A stretch of 64,000 bases of DNA, from positions 2,827,001-2,891,000 of the forward strand of contig NZ_BNBE01000001.1 in NCBI RefSeq assembly GCF_014654895.1, given 5' to 3'. This stretch comes from Streptomyces filamentosus (GTDB lineage: Bacteria; Actinomycetota; Actinomycetes; Streptomycetales; Streptomycetaceae). How positions within the stretch are numbered: position 1 is the stretch's first letter; the number at the start of each line of letters is the position of its first letter. The position numbers and the translations under genes are program-made. Positions 57,026 to 64,000 of this stretch are shown here, piece after piece. The notes below the pieces were generated by a model. It made no database searches, had not been told where the DNA came from, and was given only the letters and a program-made list of their open reading frames with translations.

Positions 57026-57463
57026 GTCATATCTCCTTCAGGCAGTGCAGCGGAATCCGCACTTTACGGACCCCGTGTCGCCGCGATGATTCCCTGCCCG
57101 GAAAAAGACCGGAATGCGAAACGCTTCCGTGCGGCATGCGCCCGGTGAAGCGTGCGAAATTCGGGGTACCAAAACTGCAACTGATTCGACAGTAGCACGC
57201 CGGGGCCGTCCGTGTGCGTTCCGCATTTTCTCGCGCGTGGCCTCGGAAGAAATCCTCTCCGTGACGTCATTGAGAATCTGCACCGGCGGCGACAGGTATT
57301 TATCGATTTCCGGACGGGGCATCCACTCCGGCGCCGCCGGGGGTGTCACCTGAAATGACCGCCCCGGCGCCCGGTCCCGACCCGAACCGGCCCCCCGGGA
57401 GCCGCGGCGCCGCCCGGTCCGCCGAGGGCTTCCCGTCCGCCCGGGAAGACGCCCCTCGTGTCG
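57026..57463. other. csp leader and intergenic DNA
   Basis: This AT-richer DNA contains a possible csp -10 box, TACTGT (minus strand, 57,189-57,194), which would give a leader of about 160 bases. A leftward open frame from 57,322 (starting MPRPEIDKYLSPP) has some coding-like codons but runs through the csp leader and has no known homologue, so I do not call it. Confidence 0.4.
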
Positions 57464-57628
57464 TCACGAGAGGGGCTGGACCGCCTCGCGTCGAGCCGCG
57501 CGCGTACCGGAGCCGGAGGCGTGCTCGTCCTCGTCGAGCAGGAAGGTCTCGACCTCCCCGAAGTCGGGCGCCTGAAAGGGATTCGTGGCGGGATGCGGTG
57601 ATACCGCGGCGGAGGGGAACGCCTCCAC
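57464..57628 (-). CDS. Small acidic ORF, possibly frameshifted (tentative)
   Basis: The leftward frame encodes VEAFPSAAV, then ATNPFQAPDFGEVETFLLDEDEHASG and a basic end, with strongly coding codon use. GTG 57628 has no ribosome site. Coding-like sequence (VIDLISPFSAP) continues upstream without a start, and ATG 57691 lies in another frame one base off. A single-base indel may have broken a ~75-residue gene. Function unknown. Confidence 0.35.
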   Translation of the reverse strand: MEAFPSAAVSPHPATNPFQAPDFGEVETFLLDEDEHASGSGTRAARREAVQPLS

Positions 57629-57724
57629 CGGAGCGGAGAACGGCGAGATCAGGTCGATGACAGGGGTCCTCTTCGGTGCGGGTCCATGAACGGATCTGGT
57701 GTGCCGTGACCGGGCACGACGGCC

Positions 57725-57946
57725 CTACAGCTTGCTCATCTTGGCGTACGGACTCAGGATCCGCTCCTGCGTCGAGCCGAAATCCACGACCGCCGCCACC
57801 CCGACCTCGATGCCGACGACCCGGCCGAGGCCGTGCACGTCGTGGGTGACCTGGTCGCCCACGGCGAACTGCTTGAGGGGCGGCGCGACCGGGGCCTTGA
57901 AGGGACTGGTGGGCAGAAAGCGCTTGGGTGCACTTGGCTTTGTCAT
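57725..57946 (-). CDS. Small CarD/Tudor-like protein
   Basis: A 73-residue protein. The C-terminal ~45 residues (FAVGDQVTHDVHGLGRVVGIEVGVAAVVDFGSTQERIL) form an SH3/Tudor-like barrel with the GDxVxHxxxGxGxV motif of CarD N-terminal and related domains. It might bind RNA polymerase or nucleic acid. The N-terminus is Lys/Pro-rich. Common in Streptomyces; role unknown. Confidence 0.75.
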   Translation of the reverse strand: MTKPSAPKRFLPTSPFKAPVAPPLKQFAVGDQVTHDVHGLGRVVGIEVGVAAVVDFGSTQERILSPYAKMSKL

Positions 57947-58087
57947 TGCCCTCAGTATGCGCCCACGCGCATCCGCTACGGCCGCTCACGCACGCAGCGC
58001 CCGGTGGCCGAGAAGGAACCCGCTGAAAGGTGACAGCCCCAGCCCTTCGACCTTGGGCTTCGCCGGGAAGCGGGCAGGGAGAGGGAG

Positions 58088-58942
58088 ATGCCGGATCGGA
58101 ATGCCACCGCGCAGCCGGGCATCGCACCCACCGCTCGCCCCACCGAGGGAACCATGTTCGCCGCGCTCTACGGAGAACTGGTCCCCCACGCGTGGCGCGA
58201 CCCTGCCCCGGAGCACGACGCGTACCGGTTGTTCCCTCAGCGGTCGCTCGCCATGGGCCGGCTCGACGACAGGCCGGGCACCGGGGAAGAGAGCGCCTCC
58301 GGTGGTCGCACGCACGTCGCGCCCGAACTGTGGGCCATGAATGACGCGGGTCGGGGCCACCCCCCTGCCGCTCCGGCGCCGGACCTGATCCCGTGGTTCC
58401 AGGTCGAGGCGAGCGCCTTGGCCGATGACGGGCCGCTTCCTGCACAGCCGTTCCTGCGCTGCGCGCAGGACACAACGGAGCGGATCGGCGCCGTTCGTCT
58501 CGCCGCGGCCCAGGTCCCTCTGCCGGTGCAGGGCATCGATGCCTCGGCTCGCCCGCCGTACGCGCTGCTGCCCTCCATGCGGACGCCGGCCCGGTTCGGC
58601 GAGTGCGACCCGCGGGCGCGTGTCCCGGTGAAGGTCCGCATCGACGGCGGCCTCAACCCGTCGATCCCGGGTGTGGCACCGCAGTTCGCCCGCCGCGTCG
58701 CCCCTCCCGGCCAAAACATGTTCGCGAATGGCCTCGGCGAGGCCGTTCCCCCGGAAGACTCTCTCCCGCCGCCGTCCGACGACCGCTTCTGGAACGGCCC
58801 ACCCCTGCACGGCAAGACGCTCTCCAGCGAATCGGCGGAGTGGTCCTGTGACGCGGTCGGCTGGCTCGCCGCGACCGTGGCGGACTCCGCCGCGCACGTC
58901 GGCATCCGCACCCCCGCGCTGCTCACTGTCGTACGGGCCTGA
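58088..58942 (+). CDS. Conserved hypothetical protein
   Basis: A 284-residue soluble protein, Pro/Ala-rich, with motifs TMFAALYGELVPHAWRDPAP, IPWFQVEASALADDGPLPAQ and DDRFWNGPPLHGKTL. AGGGAGAGGGAG lies before ATG 58088. No domain, signal or membrane segment is recognised. Codon use supports a real gene; the antisense frames are shadows. Confidence 0.6.
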   Translation: MPDRNATAQPGIAPTARPTEGTMFAALYGELVPHAWRDPAPEHDAYRLFPQRSLAMGRLDDRPGTGEESASGGRTHVAPELWAMNDAGRGHPPAAPAPDLIPWFQVEASALADDGPLPAQPFLRCAQDTTERIGAVRLAAAQVPLPVQGIDASARPPYALLPSMRTPARFGECDPRARVPVKVRIDGGLNPSIPGVAPQFARRVAPPGQNMFANGLGEAVPPEDSLPPPSDDRFWNGPPLHGKTLSSESAEWSCDAVGWLAATVADSAAHVGIRTPALLTVVRA

Positions 58943-59054
58943 CCGCGCGGCGGGTCGGGCCGCCGGGGCGGCCCGGATCACGGCCCGGACGTCCCGCCGC
59001 CGGGCCGGACGCCGACCGAGGTGGCGCGGAGCGCCCGAGGAGGGCTGGACAACG

Positions 59055-59087
59055 ACGAAGCCCCAGGTCTCTGACCTGGGGCTTCGT
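59055..59087 (-). terminator. Terminator downstream of the tRNA fragment
   Basis: Perfect 15-bp arms (59,055-59,069 and 59,073-59,087) with a three-base loop. On the minus strand it follows the tRNA 3' end by five bases, a normal tRNA-terminator distance. Confidence 0.8.
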
Positions 59088-59092
59088 TCAAG

Positions 59093-59134
59093 AGCGGATG
59101 ACGGGAATCGAACCCGCGCTATAAGCTTGGGAAT
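59093..59134 (-). tRNA. 3' fragment of a tRNA-Gly gene (anticodon loop to acceptor end)
   Basis: On the minus strand the fragment reads from the anticodon loop TTCCCAA (anticodon CCC) through a variable region, the T-arm GCGGGTTCGATTCCCGT and the acceptor strand CATCCGCT. The 5' half (acceptor strand, D-arm) is absent upstream. Breakage at the anticodon loop is the classic attachment-site scar left by tyrosine-integrase elements. It is probably not functional. Confidence 0.75.
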
Positions 59135-59522
59135 CACCGTCGCCTTGGCCGCCCACATGGCCTCTGACCTGCGAGCAAGCATCTTCGCAGAGTGTTCCGA
59201 GGGGTTCCGCCCGCACCCCTGGTGACCGCTGTTCACCGCCGTGAAGGGCACGGATGGGGCACGCGACGGGTCTCCGGTCGAAGTCCACGGTCCATCGAGG
59301 TCTCGAGTCGGCAGGGTGCCCGGAGAGACGCTCCCCCTCACAGCCGCTCCCACTCGGGGCGCGGTCGCGGCGATTGCGGAGGACAGCGGTCGCATCATGG
59401 GCGTCCGCCTGCCTCGTTCGGGTGGAATCTTTCCCCCTTGTCGGGGATCGGTGCTGGTCACATGGGGTGAAAGGGTCGCGTGGCTCGTTCCCCGTCCCCG
59501 GGCGGGAGGCGTTGATGGGGAC
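59135..59522. other. Intergenic stretch right of the tRNA scar; no gene seen
   Basis: No recognisable gene or integrase fragment is present. Open frames here lack family motifs. If an element entered at the tRNA, its body would begin on this side. Confidence 0.5.
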
Positions 59523-59945
59523 GTGAGTACTTCAAGCGCCGCACCGATACTGTCCGCCGCTCTCGCCGCCCCCGCTCCTCCCGTCGTGCACGACTCGGGC
59601 GCGGACACCGCGCCCGGTGTCATAGTCGTCGACTCCTGCACCACCCTCGGCACCACCCTGGTCCTCCGCCTCGCCGGAGAGATCGACCACTTCAGCGCCG
59701 CCCCGCTGCGGGCACTGCTGGCCTCGGCGGCCGACGACGGCTGCACCGGGCTCGTCCTGGACGCCTCCCGGGTCACCTTCTGCGACTCCGGCTTCCTGGC
59801 CGTCCTCGACTGGTGGCCCCGGCAGGGGCGCCGTCTCAGACTCGCGAACCCCTCCCGGGCCGTTCAGCACCTTCTGAACGCCGTTGCACCAGCACGACGG
59901 CAGCGGGCCCATGCAGGCTCCCTGACGACGGCAGGCAGGTCATGA
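59523..59945 (+). CDS. STAS-domain anti-sigma factor antagonist-like protein
   Basis: A 140-residue protein with a STAS core: TLVLRLAGEIDHFSAAPLRALL and GLVLDASRVTFCDSGFLAVLDWW. The usual Asp-Ser-Ser-Gly switch reads Asp-Ser-Gly here, so one Ser is missing but the phosphorylatable Ser after Asp remains. The N-terminal ~30 residues are Ala/Pro-rich. It may bind anti-sigma kinases. GTG 59523. It overlaps the next small ORF by ATGA. Confidence 0.85.
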   Translation: MSTSSAAPILSAALAAPAPPVVHDSGADTAPGVIVVDSCTTLGTTLVLRLAGEIDHFSAAPLRALLASAADDGCTGLVLDASRVTFCDSGFLAVLDWWPRQGRRLRLANPSRAVQHLLNAVAPARRQRAHAGSLTTAGRS

Positions 59946-60112
59946 TGTTCCTGCTCCTGACCTGCGTTCCGATGCTCGCAGCGGTTCTCCTCGCACACGG
60001 GGAACCGCGCGAACCAGGGCACCGCCGTCCCGCCCCGCCTCCGCGACCCGCACCTCGCAGGACTCTGATCCACTGCCGCCCGGCGCCCCCGCTCCTCTGC
60101 GCCATGCAGTAG
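59942..60112 (+). CDS. Small ORF coupled to the STAS gene
   Basis: A 56-residue product: a hydrophobic start (MFLLLTCVPMLAAVLLA) and a Pro/Arg-rich tail. It overlaps the STAS stop by ATGA, which favours translation. An 8-bp hairpin (60,131-60,152) follows. Possibly a membrane micro-protein; weak evidence. Confidence 0.4.
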   Translation: MMFLLLTCVPMLAAVLLAHGEPREPGHRRPAPPPRPAPRRTLIHCRPAPPLLCAMQ

Positions 60113-60130
60113 ACGACGGAAGGGGCCGGG

Positions 60131-60152
60131 GGCCCGCGACAGCGCGCGGGCC
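60131..60152. terminator. Hairpin after the STAS operon
   Basis: GGCCCGCG-ACAGCG-CGCGGGCC, an 8-bp stem with a six-base loop. The rest of the gap up to 60,403 shows no gene. Confidence 0.6.
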
Positions 60153-60403
60153 GCGACGGCGCATCTCCGGGCCGGCGCTGACTGCCGTCGCGAGGACGAC
60201 GGGCGCCGACGTACCGGCCGGTGCCACGTCCGAGACGCCGGGTGCGCGGGCCTGGCGGCGGTCGTCACAACGGCCCCGGCGCATTCACTCCGTCGGGGCC
60301 GCCCTTCCGGATCGTCACACGTGAGCGTGCTCGATCCGTGTTCAATCGTACGACTTCTCGGCCGGGCGGGCCGGGCGAGAGCGGGACGCCGGGGTGGTCC
60401 GGC

Positions 60404-60676
60404 TCACCCGCGCTCTTGTTCCTCGGTCTCCATGCGGAGGATTCCCTGGTGGGTGAGGGAGACCATCGCGGGTGTGTTGCCCGGTTCCCAGTCGACGCTG
60501 ATCAGGCCCTCGCCGGTGAGGTAGGTGCAGGCGGCGGCCAGGTCTTCCTCCGGGATGCGCAGGTCGTTGCGCAGCTTCCGTCCCGTGATGCCGAGGAGGC
60601 GGTTGCCTTCGGTGGCTTCGTAGAGGGCGGTCAGGACCCGCTCGCGGTACCCCTGTCGCTCGTGGAGTGTGGCCAT
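60404..60676 (-). CDS. Small winged-helix-like hypothetical protein
   Basis: A 90-residue protein: RERVLTALYEATEGNRLLGITGRKLRNDLRIPEEDLAAACTYLTGEGLISVDW, whose helices and strand spacing resemble a winged helix. AAGGAC precedes ATG 60676. It is the last of a leftward cluster of small genes. DNA-binding is a guess. Confidence 0.65.
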   Translation of the reverse strand: MATLHERQGYRERVLTALYEATEGNRLLGITGRKLRNDLRIPEEDLAAACTYLTGEGLISVDWEPGNTPAMVSLTHQGILRMETEEQERG

Positions 60677-60713
60677 GACCGAGTCCTTTCGTCGTGTGAA
60701 GGTCCGATTCCGC

Positions 60714-60980
60714 TCAGACTTCGTCGACGTGGGTGCCGGTGAGAGGGGACGATCTGCTGGTGGTGAGCCAGGAGCGGGCGGGCTCTGCGGCGGTTTCGGT
60801 GTCGACGGTGAGGTGGAGCCGGGTGCCGCCGTCGAGGACGGGGTAGCTGCGCTGTTCCGTCCCGGCGAACGAGCGGCGGATCACCTCGGCGACCGCGCGG
60901 GCGGCTTCGGGGGTGGCGGCGACGATGCGGATCTCGGCCTGTCCGGCCGAGGGCAGGGCCGCGGTGTCGGTGCGGTACAA
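60714..60980 (-). CDS. Small conserved protein, paralogue of 63418-63690
   Basis: An 88-residue protein: EIRIVAATPEAARAVAEVIRRSFAGTEQRSYPVLDGGTRLHLTVDT, nearly repeated in the gene at 63,418. The layout suggests an alpha-beta fold of the kind seen in ACT or ferredoxin-like domains. TTG 60980 is the start, supported by AAGGGA. Function unknown. Confidence 0.7.
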   Translation of the reverse strand: MYRTDTAALPSAGQAEIRIVAATPEAARAVAEVIRRSFAGTEQRSYPVLDGGTRLHLTVDTETAAEPARSWLTTSRSSPLTGTHVDEV

Positions 60981-61085
60981 GGGGCGGGTCCCTTCACGGG
61001 TGAGCGAGAGGCCGGCGGGTGGGTTGTCCCGGATGTCCGGTGCCCCACCCGCGGCCTTCGGTCGGAGGAGTGGTCTCTGGAGCGG

Positions 61086-61295
61086 TCAGGGCCAGGTGCC
61101 CGTGGCCCTGCGGCGGGCTGCTTGCTCTGTCGGCGTGCGGGGGCTGTGACCGGGCGGTCGGAAGATGGCCGGGAAGGGGTCGCTGTAGCGGCGGGCGGCG
61201 ATGCGTGCGTCGTGCTGGGCGTTGAGCCGGTGGACGATGCGCGTGCCGAGTGTGATCAGCACAGCGGCGGCCACGAGCGCGATCAGGGTCTCCAT
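61086..61295 (-). CDS. Small membrane protein
   Basis: A 69-residue protein: one helix (LIALVAAAVLITLGTRIV) then a basic cytoplasmic tail ending RRRATGTWP. It starts four bases after the DUF5994 stop, in the same operon. Function unknown. Confidence 0.65.
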   Translation of the reverse strand: METLIALVAAAVLITLGTRIVHRLNAQHDARIAARRYSDPFPAIFRPPGHSPRTPTEQAARRRATGTWP

Positions 61296-61299
61296 GTCG

Positions 61300-61854
61300 T
61301 CACCACCGCCTGTTCTTCGGCAGCGGAATCATCCGCGCGCCGACGACCGGGTGCCGGAGGGGCGGCAGGGCGGCTCCTCCGTCCGTCTCCCAGGCGTCCT
61401 CGCTGCTGCGGGCGTCGCGCATGCGGCGACCGGTCGCTGCTTCGTCGGACATCAGGACACCGGCGGTGAGGACGCTGCCGGGGACGGCGGCGGCCGCCAT
61501 GAGCCGGGTGGCCGCGGCGGGTTCGGTCTCGGGCGGTATCACCAGCAGGTCGACGCGGCCGACGGTGTAGGAGAGCAGGATCATCTTGTCGGGATCCTGT
61601 TCGGTGAACCAGCCGACGTGCACGGTGTGCCCGGTGACGGCGACCTTGTGCGGGACGACGGGCCAGCGGGTGGGGTTCACCGTGGCCCGTGTGATGCGTC
61701 CGAAGCGCTCTTCCAGCGCGTCGACCAGGGGCGGAAGCTCAGCGGCGAGGTCACGCGAGCGGGGCCACCAGGCGCCGTCCAGGAGACCGGCGAGTGTGGT
61801 CTTCGGCGTCAGCGAAAGGCGCGCCGAATGCGAGGGTGCGAGGGTGGTGGTCAT
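61300..61854 (-). CDS. DUF5994 family protein
   Basis: A 184-residue protein with RLSLTPKTTLAGLLDGAWWPRSRDLAAELPPLVDALEERFGRITR and HVGWFTEQDPDKMILLSYTVGRVDLLVIPPET, the DUF5994 hallmarks. Function unknown. ATG 61854, first gene of the leftward operon with a small membrane protein. Confidence 0.85.
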   Translation of the reverse strand: MTTTLAPSHSARLSLTPKTTLAGLLDGAWWPRSRDLAAELPPLVDALEERFGRITRATVNPTRWPVVPHKVAVTGHTVHVGWFTEQDPDKMILLSYTVGRVDLLVIPPETEPAAATRLMAAAAVPGSVLTAGVLMSDEAATGRRMRDARSSEDAWETDGGAALPPLRHPVVGARMIPLPKNRRW

Positions 61855-62071
61855 GATCGCGGACCCGTCTCCGGGCCGCCCTGCAGGGCGGCCCAGTGTC
61901 TTGATCGCCGGAAACGACGTCCGCATGGGAGCGGGTGTTCGAGTTACTCCCGGTACCTTCAGCCTACTCCGCGCCGGGGGCGGACGAGTGGTGTCCGTCC
62001 AGCCGATTTCCCGGGCCGGGAGCATCCGCCCGGTCGGCGTCGGTGACCCCACCTCGCGGCACGTCCCCCCG

Positions 62072-63277
62072 TCACCCGCGCCACTCGACCAGGAGGAGCG
62101 TGGCGTCGTCCGAAGTGGCCTCGCCACGTGCCCGCTTGAGGGTGTGGGACAGGTCCCGCGCCACCGCGTGCACCTCCCGGTCCGCCCTGTCCATCTGATT
62201 CACCCAGTTGATCAGCTGGTCCTCGCCGAACTCCTCCTGTCCGCTCTCGTGTTCCTCGATCAGGCCGTCGGTGAAGCAGAGGATCCGGTCCCCGGGATCG
62301 AGCGCCACCTCGCTGACCTGCGGCTGGTCACCGCCGAAGCCGACGGGGAGGGTGGTGGGGCTGTCGAGGCGGCGTACGACGCGGTGGTGGCGGATCAGCA
62401 TGGGGGCGGGGTGCCCGGCGTTGACCCACTGGAGGCGGCCGGTGCCGGTGTCGAGCCGCAGCATCTGGGCGGTGACGAAGTGGTCGGGGGCGAACTGCTC
62501 GGCGACGGCCCGGTCCATGAAGAGGTAGATCTCGGAGAGTTCGACGCTGGTGCGGCGGGCGTGCCGGTAGGCCCCGATGGTGACGGTCGCCATGGTCGCC
62601 GCGTCCAGGCCGTGGCCCATGGCGTCGATCACGGCGAGGTGGAGGACGTCGCCGTTCAGGGCGTAGTCGAAGCTGTCGCCGGCCACGTCGTAGGCGGGTT
62701 CCAGGACTCCCGCCACGGCGACGCGGGGCATCGTCATGGCCAGCGGTGGCAGGAGCGACCACTGGATCTCGGCGGCGACGCTCATCGCTTCGCCCCGGCG
62801 GGTGCGGAAGAACAGGTCGGTGTAGCCGTTCTTGGTCCGGATGGTGTCGGCGGCCAGGGCGGAGAGCCTGCGCAGGAGGCGGCGGGCGTGGTCGTCGACC
62901 GCGTCGAGGGTGACGGCCAGGACGCCGGCCTGGTCGCCGCCGTCGAGCAGCGGGACGTGGACCCGCACCCCCTCGACCACCGGCACCTCGACAGGACGCG
63001 AGGTGAGGAAGCAGTGACCGGCCGCCGAACCGTCGATGGGCACGGGATCGCCGTCCGCCAGTCCGTCCCCGGCGAGGGGGACCAGGCTCCGCTGCCCGTA
63101 GTCCTGGAGCAGGATCTGCGGGTCCCGGCCGCCGATCCGGGTGAGGACGTCGGCGAGGGCCGGCCCCACCCGATCGGGCGGCAGCGCGTGGGCGTGGTCC
63201 AGGAACCCGCCCAGCAGCACCTCTTCGAAGCTCTCCGAGCGGTCGGGGCCCCCGTCCTCGTGCGGTCCGACGGTCAT
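62072..63277 (-). CDS. SpoIIE-type PP2C phosphatase with N-terminal GAF-like domain
   Basis: A 401-residue protein. N-terminal ~15-170 is a GAF-like sensor (SFEEVLLGGFLDHAHALPPDRVG, PVEVPVVEGVRVHVPLLDG). C-terminal ~185-400 is a SpoIIE/RsbU phosphatase: EIQWSLLPP, AGDSFDYAL, VIDAMGHGLDAA, NAGHPAPML, CFTDGLIEEH and SDDATLLLVEW. It would dephosphorylate anti-sigma antagonists such as STAS proteins. ATG 63277. Confidence 0.92.
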   Translation of the reverse strand: MTVGPHEDGGPDRSESFEEVLLGGFLDHAHALPPDRVGPALADVLTRIGGRDPQILLQDYGQRSLVPLAGDGLADGDPVPIDGSAAGHCFLTSRPVEVPVVEGVRVHVPLLDGGDQAGVLAVTLDAVDDHARRLLRRLSALAADTIRTKNGYTDLFFRTRRGEAMSVAAEIQWSLLPPLAMTMPRVAVAGVLEPAYDVAGDSFDYALNGDVLHLAVIDAMGHGLDAATMATVTIGAYRHARRTSVELSEIYLFMDRAVAEQFAPDHFVTAQMLRLDTGTGRLQWVNAGHPAPMLIRHHRVVRRLDSPTTLPVGFGGDQPQVSEVALDPGDRILCFTDGLIEEHESGQEEFGEDQLINWVNQMDRADREVHAVARDLSHTLKRARGEATSDDATLLLVEWRG

Positions 63278-63417
63278 CCGGGGGCCTCCAGGCGGGCAGC
63301 GGGGCAACACCCTGGTCCTGTGCCGACGGGCCGATCCCTCGGCAGCGCGGTGCGGCTTCCAGGATGCTCCGCGGCGGCCGGGGCCGCCACGCGCGCCCGA
63401 CGGGCCCGGTTGCCTGG

Positions 63418-63690
63418 TCAGGGTTCCTGGGAGTGGGGCCCGGTGCCGCTCGGGGGCCTGCTGGTGGCCAGCCAGGACCGGGCCGGTTCGGCGGTGTGGG
63501 CGGTGTCGACGGTGAGATGGAGGCGGGTGCCCCCGCCAGGGGCGGGGTAGCTGCGCTGCTCGTCACCGGCGAAGCAGTGACGGAGGACATCGGCCACCAT
63601 CCGGGCGGCGTCCGGGGTGGCGGCGACGATGCGGACTTCGGCGTATCCGGGCGGCGGCAGGGCTTCGGCTTCCGGCTCGTTGCGGTCCAA
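63418..63690 (-). CDS. Small conserved protein, paralogue of 60714-60980
   Basis: A 90-residue protein: EVRIVAATPDAARMVADVLRHCFAGDEQRSYPAPGGGTRLHLTVDT. It is closely related to the 60,714 gene, with the same TTG-type start (63690) and similar spacing. The pair flanks the DUF5994/SpoIIE group, suggesting local duplication. Confidence 0.7.
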   Translation of the reverse strand: MDRNEPEAEALPPPGYAEVRIVAATPDAARMVADVLRHCFAGDEQRSYPAPGGGTRLHLTVDTAHTAEPARSWLATSRPPSGTGPHSQEP

Positions 63691-63916
63691 GGCGGCATCG
63701 TCCTTTCCCGTCGAAGGCCAGGCTGGTCGGGTCTCTGTACGTCCACGGTACGTCCGAAGGCCCGGCGCCGATCGGTTCCGAGGCGGGGAGCGGCGCGTCC
63801 GCGAGTCCCCCGGAGTACGGTGAAAGAACGGGGCCGCCGCCCCGCTCACCGGTTCGGCGTCCGCCGTAGCACCGGTCGGAGCGGCAGCGGACCACCCGTG
63901 GACGGGCGGACCGGCC

Positions 63917-64000
63917 ATGACCGACACAGGCATTCCCCACGCGCCCCCGCGCCTTCTGCCGGACGAGATCCACCGGGCCGTCGGACCGGGTATCGCACTG
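63917..64000 (+). CDS. Partial gene running off the window
   Basis: From ATG 63917 the frame reads MTDTGIPHAPPRLLPDEIHRAVGPGIAL and is open to the end. Too little is visible to name it. Confidence 0.4.
   Translation, partial: MTDTGIPHAPPRLLPDEIHRAVGPGIAL

Noticed and set aside
57038..57322. Leftward frame (MPRPEIDKYLSPP...) upstream of csp
   Set aside because: Runs through the csp leader, ends in Arg/Cys-rich noise and has no recognisable family.

Overview
The window is high-GC, gene-dense DNA with strong G/C third-position codon bias, many GTG and some TTG starts, and Streptomyces-typical families: the DUF6126 and DUF6243 small proteins, DUF5994, bL37, SpoIIE/STAS switch proteins and large secreted PA14/FG-GAP proteins. 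I read it as chromosomal DNA of a Streptomyces or close relative. This rests on reading translated proteins by eye; no database was searched.

Layout. 0-9 kb: an EEP hydrolase, small membrane and lipoproteins, a DrrAB-type drug exporter, a VOC protein, a MerR-PP2C fusion regulator, a universal stress protein and an LLM flavin oxidoreductase with its FMN reductase. 9.2-32.6 kb: a cobalamin (B12) locus. It holds cobL and cobM (9.4-11.4), cbiD and cobK (21.3-23.2, divergent), and cobIJ, cobH and cobG (25.3-28.7, leftward). A cobalamin riboswitch (28.83-28.97) precedes cobN (29.0-32.6). The locus is split by about 9.9 kb of accessory DNA (11.4-21.3) and again by a PA14/fibronectin-III secreted protein (23.2-25.2). 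The accessory block carries the 24-residue ribosomal protein bL37, an AbiEii-like nucleotidyltransferase with an unrecognised partner, a GNAT enzyme, a winged-helix regulator, two identical head-to-tail IS110-family elements that each carry an ankyrin-repeat gene, a pterin dehydratase, and an XRE/TPR-like regulator divergent from three tiny Cys-rich genes.

32.6-52.7 kb: ordinary Streptomyces genes. They include an ABC-F ATPase, a DoxX/MarR pair, a subtilisin-like lipoprotein, a DUF1648/GntR pair, a 2-hydroxyacid dehydrogenase, a large membrane protein, VOC/AraC-remnant/PPOX genes, a TrmO-like methyltransferase, a glutaminase with STAS tail, an FG-GAP secreted protein, and a TetR regulator divergent from a serine hydrolase. 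53-57 kb: a cold-shock/RNA-metabolism neighbourhood with a small MerR regulator behind a 34-bp perfect palindrome, a DEAD-box helicase with a CBS-domain partner, and a CspA protein. 57-64 kb: a CarD/Tudor-like small protein, a hypothetical protein, a 3' fragment of a tRNA-Gly gene with its terminator (a likely integration scar), then STAS and SpoIIE phosphatase genes, DUF5994 and duplicated small proteins.

How the genes work together. The cob genes cover most corrin-ring methylation, contraction, reduction and cobalt-chelation steps. CobG and CobN are aerobic-type enzymes, while CbiD is of the anaerobic type, as expected where CobF is absent. The most unusual material is the tandem IS110/ankyrin array in its C-tract target, the MerR-PP2C fusion, the AbiE-like pair, the Cys-rich mini-gene trio, and the dense palindromes near 51.1 and 53.35 kb.
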